NCBI GenBank assembly: GCA_003132645.1
Contig: PKYM01000193.1
Location: 3,288-12,163 of the forward strand
From: Actinomycetota bacterium
Lineage (GTDB): Bacteria; Actinomycetota; Thermoleophilia; UBA2241
DNA: 8,876 bases
Direction of reading: 5' to 3'
The notes beneath the pieces were generated by a model. The model searched no databases, was not told the DNA's origin, and worked only from the letters and a program-made list of their open reading frames with translations. The position numbers were made by a program, and so were the translations under genes. Of this stretch, positions 5,331 to 8,876 are shown in pieces; the stretch's first letter is position 1; the number at the start of each line of letters is the position of its first letter.

Positions 5331-7703
5331 TCAGTGGCCGGCCGGCAGGCGACGCTTGCCGCGGCGCCGGTCGGACTGCGCCGGGCTGGTCGCCCGGTCC
5401 GAGGCGTGCTCGATGAACCAGACCTGGCTGTCGAGCGGCTCCTCGCCTTCGGCCGGCACGGCGTGGACGTAGCTGCCGTCGGCCTGCATGAAGCGCGCCT
5501 TGACATTGTCGCGCAGGTAGACCGCGAGTATGTCGTCGCGCAGGCGTCGCACGAGGGCCTTGTCTTCGACGGGGAAGAGGACCTCGACGCGCCGGTTCAG
5601 GTTGCGCGGCATGAGGTCGGCGCTGCCCACGAGCACTTCTTCGGCGCCGCCGTTGCGAAACCAGTAGATGCGGCTGTGTTCGAGGAACCGGCCGACGATG
5701 CTCGTGACCTTGATGTTGTCGCTCACGCCGGGGATGCCGGGACGCAGCGAGCACATGCCGCGGACCAGCAGGTCGACCTTGACGCCTGCCTGGGAGGCCC
5801 GGTAGAGGGTGGCGATCATCTTGCGGTCGATCAGCGAGTTCATCTTGAAGATCAGATGACCGCCGCGACCGGCGACCTGATGGTCGATCTCGCGTTCGAG
5901 CAGCGCCTCGAAGCGCTCACGCAGGTTGATCGGTCCGACCAGGAGCTTCTTGTAGTCGCGCGAACGCGAGAAGCCCGTGAGGAAGTTGAAGAGCTCGGTG
6001 GCGTCCTGGCCGATGACCTCGTCGCAGGTGAACAGGTCGAGGTCGGTGTAGAGGCGGGCGGTCACGACGTTGTAATTGCCGGTGCCGAGGTGAACGTAGC
6101 GCCTGATCCCGTCGCCTTCGCGGCGCACGACCATGGCGATCTTGGAATGCGTCTTGATGCCGACGAGGCCGTAGACCACGTGGACGCCCTCGTCTTCGAG
6201 TGCTCGCGCCCACTCGATGTTGCTCTCCTCGTCGAAGCGCGCCTTGAGCTCGACCAGGACGGCGACCTCCTTGCCGTTGCGCGCCGCCTCGAGCAGCGCC
6301 GCGACCGCCGGTGCGTTGCGCCCGACCCGGTAGAGCGTCATCTTGATGGCCAGCACGTCGGGGTCGTGGGCGGCGCTCTCGAGCCAGTCGACGACTGGTC
6401 CGAACGACTCATAAGGGCGATGGATGAGGATGTCGTGCTTGCGGATCGCGGCGAAGATGCTGAGCTCGGGATCGCCGAGCCCTTCGGGCACGGCGGGCAC
6501 GAACGGCGGGTCCTTGAGGTCGGGACGGTCGAGACCGAGCAGGTTGATGCCGCTCATGCCGAGAGGCGGATCGACGGCGACCATCCCCTCGGGCTCGAGA
6601 TCGAGGTTGTCGAGCAGGATATGGCGCACGTCGGCGGGAGTCGTGCCGTCGATCGTGAGACGCACCACGGAGCCGAAGCGCCGCCGCAGCACGCCCTCCT
6701 CGATCGTCTCGAGAAGGTCGTCGGCTTCGAGCTCCTGGATCGACATCTCGGCGTCGCGGGTCACCCTGAAGGCGTAGGTGCCGACGCTCGTCATGCCGGG
6801 GAACAGTTCGCCGAGGTTGGCGGCGATGAGTTGCTCGAGCCAGACGAAGTCGTAGCGCCGCGTCTTGGCCGCGGCCGAGAGCCCCTTGGGCGCGGGCACC
6901 GCAGCGAGGCGTGGCAGTGACGAGGGCACCTTGACCCTCGCGAAGAGCTGCTGGTCGTTCTCGTCGCGCAGAAGCACCGCCAAGTTGAGGCTCAGGTTGG
7001 AGATGTGGGGAAACGGTCGCCCCGGGTCGAAGGCGAGCGGTGTGAGCACGGGAAACACGCCGCGTTCGAAGTATGCGATAGCGGCTGCGCGCTGGGCCTC
7101 GCCGAGCGTGTCGAAGTCGTGGATATGCACGCCGGCCTCGGCGAGCTGCGGCACGATCTCGGAGACCCAGGCATCGCGGGCTTCATACATGAGCTGGTAG
7201 GCCAGCTCGCGGCAGGCGACGAGCTGCTCGGCCGGCGTCATGCCGTCGGCCGACAGGTCGGCGACGCCGGCCTCGACCTGTTGGCGCAGGCCGGCCACCC
7301 GGACCATGAAGAACTCGCCGAGGTTCGAGCCCAGGATCGACAGGAACTTGACGCGCTCGATTAGCGGGTTGCGTTCGTCGCGGACCTCTTCTAGCACGCG
7401 GCGCTGGAAGGTCAGCATGCTGAGCTCGCGATTGATGTAGTAGGAGCGGTCTGTGAGATCGACGGTCGTGTCCGTGGGCGTGACAGCGTCGCCGGGCACG
7501 TCGCCAGACACTTCGGGGGCTGTCGAGGCCGTCGAGGCTGTGGTCGCGGGCGTCGTGACGTCCGCTGCGGCTGCGGCCGCGGTCACAGCCGCGCCGGTCG
7601 CGACCGCGGCCGATCGCCTGCCGCCGGGGCGCGACCCGTCGCCCTTGCCCTTGCCCCTGTGCCTGCCCTTGCCCGGTGTGGCGGAACGTGTGGGGGTAGG
7701 CAT
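5331..7703 (-). CDS. ppk1: Polyphosphate kinase 1 (PPK1), polyP synthase
   Basis: PPK1 builds polyP from the gamma phosphate of ATP, reversibly, through an autophosphorylated histidine, usually at the inner membrane or polyP granule. The 790-residue product has the N domain starting YYINRELSMLTFQRRVLEE (88-106), SNLGEFFMVRVAGL (126-139), HRPYESF (428-434), KMTLYR (454-459), ELKARFDEESN (485-495), the phospho-accepting histidine in IKTHSKIA (516-523, H519), HLGTGNYN (538-545) and the second catalytic histidine in FLEHSRIYWF (673-682, H676). The set is complete, so an active enzyme is expected. AGGAG (7717-7713) lies 9 nt before ATG 7703. An ATG at 7712 abuts that site, and the open frame to 7853 lacks support. 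Residues 1 to about 85 are an odd low-complexity extension, first Gly/Lys/Arg-rich (GKGRHRGKGKGDG, 11-23), then Ala/Thr-rich. The C terminus ends in a basic tail (RRRGKRRLPAGH). It is the first gene of the operon with sixA and the CHAD gene. Confidence 0.97.
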   Translation of the reverse strand: MPTPTRSATPGKGRHRGKGKGDGSRPGGRRSAAVATGAAVTAAAAAADVTTPATTASTASTAPEVSGDVPGDAVTPTDTTVDLTDRSYYINRELSMLTFQRRVLEEVRDERNPLIERVKFLSILGSNLGEFFMVRVAGLRQQVEAGVADLSADGMTPAEQLVACRELAYQLMYEARDAWVSEIVPQLAEAGVHIHDFDTLGEAQRAAAIAYFERGVFPVLTPLAFDPGRPFPHISNLSLNLAVLLRDENDQQLFARVKVPSSLPRLAAVPAPKGLSAAAKTRRYDFVWLEQLIAANLGELFPGMTSVGTYAFRVTRDAEMSIQELEADDLLETIEEGVLRRRFGSVVRLTIDGTTPADVRHILLDNLDLEPEGMVAVDPPLGMSGINLLGLDRPDLKDPPFVPAVPEGLGDPELSIFAAIRKHDILIHRPYESFGPVVDWLESAAHDPDVLAIKMTLYRVGRNAPAVAALLEAARNGKEVAVLVELKARFDEESNIEWARALEDEGVHVVYGLVGIKTHSKIAMVVRREGDGIRRYVHLGTGNYNVVTARLYTDLDLFTCDEVIGQDATELFNFLTGFSRSRDYKKLLVGPINLRERFEALLEREIDHQVAGRGGHLIFKMNSLIDRKMIATLYRASQAGVKVDLLVRGMCSLRPGIPGVSDNIKVTSIVGRFLEHSRIYWFRNGGAEEVLVGSADLMPRNLNRRVEVLFPVEDKALVRRLRDDILAVYLRDNVKARFMQADGSYVHAVPAEGEEPLDSQVWFIEHASDRATSPAQSDRRRGKRRLPAGH

Positions 7704-7712
7704 GCGACGCAT

Positions 7713-7717
7713 CTCCT
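7713..7717 (-). promoter_or_regulatory. Ribosome binding site of ppk1
   Basis: AGGAG is 9 nt upstream of ATG 7703 and immediately in front of ATG 7712. The spacing selects 7703 as the start, giving a protein that begins MPTPTRSATPGK. Confidence 0.75.
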
Positions 7718-7737
7718 GTGGCCGTGCTTGAAGGACC

Positions 7738-7771
7738 TTTATAGTACCCGATTGTAGGCTCGCAGATGACG
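7738..7771 (-). promoter_or_regulatory. Putative ppk1 operon promoter with PHO-box-like half-site
   Basis: TACTAT (7746-7741, followed by AAA) fits the -10 pattern TANNNT and is the only AT-rich patch in the 172-nt gap between the ATPase gene and ppk1. No TTGACA-like -35 is present. At the -35 position lies CGTCATCTGCG (7771-7761). It agrees at 10 of 11 positions with the Streptomyces PhoP direct-repeat unit G(G/T)TCAYYYR(G/C)G as I recall it. The adjacent 11-mers match poorly, so a full PHO box is not shown. The transcript start would fall near 7735-7732, giving a leader of about 30 nt. Confidence 0.4.
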
Positions 7772-7875
7772 CGTGTCCGTGTTGGGGTCGGATGCTACAG
7801 CGCGGGTGGCGCGGGTGGCTCAGACTCGGGCGAGGGTGCGAGTGAGGGCGCACGCGGCGGCGCAGGTGATGACGG

Positions 7876-8876
7876 TCAGCGCGTGGCCAGCGGCCGGCCC
7901 TCGGGCGGTCCGAAGACGCGGTCGAGCAGCCGCCAGTGCCAGATGGCCCGTACGGTGAAGCCCCACGACACGGCGATCACGATCAGCAGGATCTGTTGGA
8001 GGATGCCCAGCGACCGCAGTGCGAACAGGCTGCGCGCGCCGGGCGACGAGACGACGATCAGGTAGACGACGAACAGCACGGCGGCCATGATCGCCGGGCG
8101 CCGGTCGCCGCGCAGCCGGGCGCCGCCCACCCAGCGCATGCTGGGCGGCACCGTGAACGGCAGCAGCAGCAAGCCACAGAGCACTGCCAGCGCCGTGGTC
8201 GCCGTCTGCGCCCGGGGCAGCGCCGCCTGGACGGCCTGCTGGGCGGTCGCGCCGTGGTGGGCGTCGAGGAAGGTGCGTTCGCCGGTCTTGAAGTAGAGCG
8301 CGTACACGGCGAGCTCGAACAGGGCGAGCAGGACGGTCGCCGGCACCGCGAACCGCGCCAGCGGCCGGTAGATCCGGCCCTTGATCGTCTGACCGGACTG
8401 GGCCCACACGATGAGGCCGATCGTGGGCACGGTCGCGGTCAGGTAGGAGAGCAGCGCCGACTGACGCGGCGAGAAGGCAAAGCCGCCGATCAGGGCGACG
8501 AACGGGATGACGAGCGCCCGCGAGAAGATGCGCACCGTGAAGATGTTGAGGATGTCCTGCATGCCGTTGCGGATCCGCTGGCCCTCGCGAAACGCGGCCG
8601 GCAGCGCGCCGAAGGAGTCGCCCATCAGCACCAGATCGGCGACGCTGCGGGTCGCCGGGCTGCCGCTTTCCATGGCGATGCCGAGGTCGGCGCGCTTGAG
8701 GGCGACCACGTCGTTCACGCCGTCGCCGACCATGGCCACGTAATGGCCGCGCTTGTGCAGCGCGGTGGTCAGCGCCTCCTTCTGCTCGGGAGAGACCCGG
8801 CCGAAGACCGCGCCGCGAGCCGCCGCCTCGCTGAACTCGCGTTCGTCCAGGGCGGCGAGCTGCGCGCCTGAATAGG
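7876..8876 (-). CDS. P-type cation-transporting ATPase, C-terminal part (5' end outside window)
   Basis: The visible 332 residues are the end of the P domain and the C-terminal membrane block of a P-type ATPase, a pump that moves cations across the inner membrane using ATP. FGRVSPEQK (24-32) and MVGDGVNDVVALKRADLGIA (48-67) are the hinge and Mg2+-binding part of the HAD-type P domain. SGSPATRSVADLVLM (70-84) follows. About six hydrophobic helices come next, near 115-134, 140-158, 174-195, 225-242, 260-277 and 290-308, as in P2-type pumps. The nucleotide-binding domain and DKTGT site lie beyond the right edge. Val after GDGVND, where Ala is usual in Mg/Ca pumps, recalls the actinobacterial CtpE group (Ca2+-linked in mycobacteria); this is recalled, not searched. 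GTG 8739 is internal and not a start. The stop is 172 nt before ppk1, so operon membership is uncertain. Confidence 0.9.
   Translation of the reverse strand, partial: YSGAQLAALDEREFSEAAARGAVFGRVSPEQKEALTTALHKRGHYVAMVGDGVNDVVALKRADLGIAMESGSPATRSVADLVLMGDSFGALPAAFREGQRIRNGMQDILNIFTVRIFSRALVIPFVALIGGFAFSPRQSALLSYLTATVPTIGLIVWAQSGQTIKGRIYRPLARFAVPATVLLALFELAVYALYFKTGERTFLDAHHGATAQQAVQAALPRAQTATTALAVLCGLLLLPFTVPPSMRWVGGARLRGDRRPAIMAAVLFVVYLIVVSSPGARSLFALRSLGILQQILLIVIAVSWGFTVRAIWHWRLLDRVFGPPEGRPLATR

Noticed and set aside
4840..5754. A 304-residue version of SixA starting inside ppk1
   Set aside because: The first 145 residues overlap PPK1 coding sequence and are Arg/Pro/Gly-rich shadow sequence. 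The conserved domain and a ribosome binding site begin at GTG 5319.
5334..6920. Long plus-strand frame antisense to ppk1 (528 codons)
   Set aside because: The same high-GC mirror effect. Rich in D, E, V, H and A, with no recognisable motif, while the minus strand encodes a full PPK1.
7704..7853. A 50-residue longer PPK1 N terminus
   Set aside because: No ribosome binding site upstream of 7853, and a good AGGAG sits 9 nt before ATG 7703. The extra codons cover the likely promoter.
7936..8871. Plus-strand frame antisense to the P-type ATPase (311 codons)
   Set aside because: It lies opposite clear P-domain and membrane-helix coding sequence and has shadow-type composition.

Overview
The window reads as high-GC bacterial chromosome. 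Protein content, GTG starts, G/C-rich third codon positions and actinobacterial-type PPK1 and P-type ATPase sequences suggest an actinobacterium (Actinomycetota). The class cannot be fixed from sequence alone. No RNA genes, CRISPR arrays, IS elements or phage genes were seen.

Almost the whole window is one inorganic polyphosphate (polyP) locus. From left to right: ppk2 (minus strand, polyP-dependent nucleotide kinase) and ppx (plus strand, exopolyphosphatase with a C-terminal HD domain) diverge from a short intergenic region that carries a 15-bp palindrome. ppx converges on a minus-strand block, and the junction is a 40-bp tandem repeat that duplicates the gene ends. The block reads right to left as ppk1 (polyP synthase), sixA (a stand-alone SixA-type histidine phosphatase) and a 715-aa CYTH-HTH-CHAD fusion protein. 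The gaps are only 11 and 10 nt, so it looks like one translationally coupled operon. Upstream of ppk1, on the same strand after 172 nt, is the 3' part of a P-type cation ATPase gene that continues beyond the right edge.

Together the genes could make polyP from ATP (PPK1), recover nucleotide triphosphate from it (PPK2), trim it to phosphate (Ppx), and bind or organise it (CHAD). The CYTH domain is of the triphosphate-tunnel type, and the histidine phosphatase may act on a phosphohistidine or phosphorylated small molecule. The metal pump may supply or export a polyP counter-ion, but that link rests on proximity only.

The least ordinary parts are the CYTH-HTH-CHAD architecture with a histone-H1-like Lys/Ala/Pro linker, the repeat at the ppx/CHAD convergence, the palindrome between the divergent ppk2 and ppx, and a single PHO-box-like element at the -35 position of a putative ppk1 promoter.
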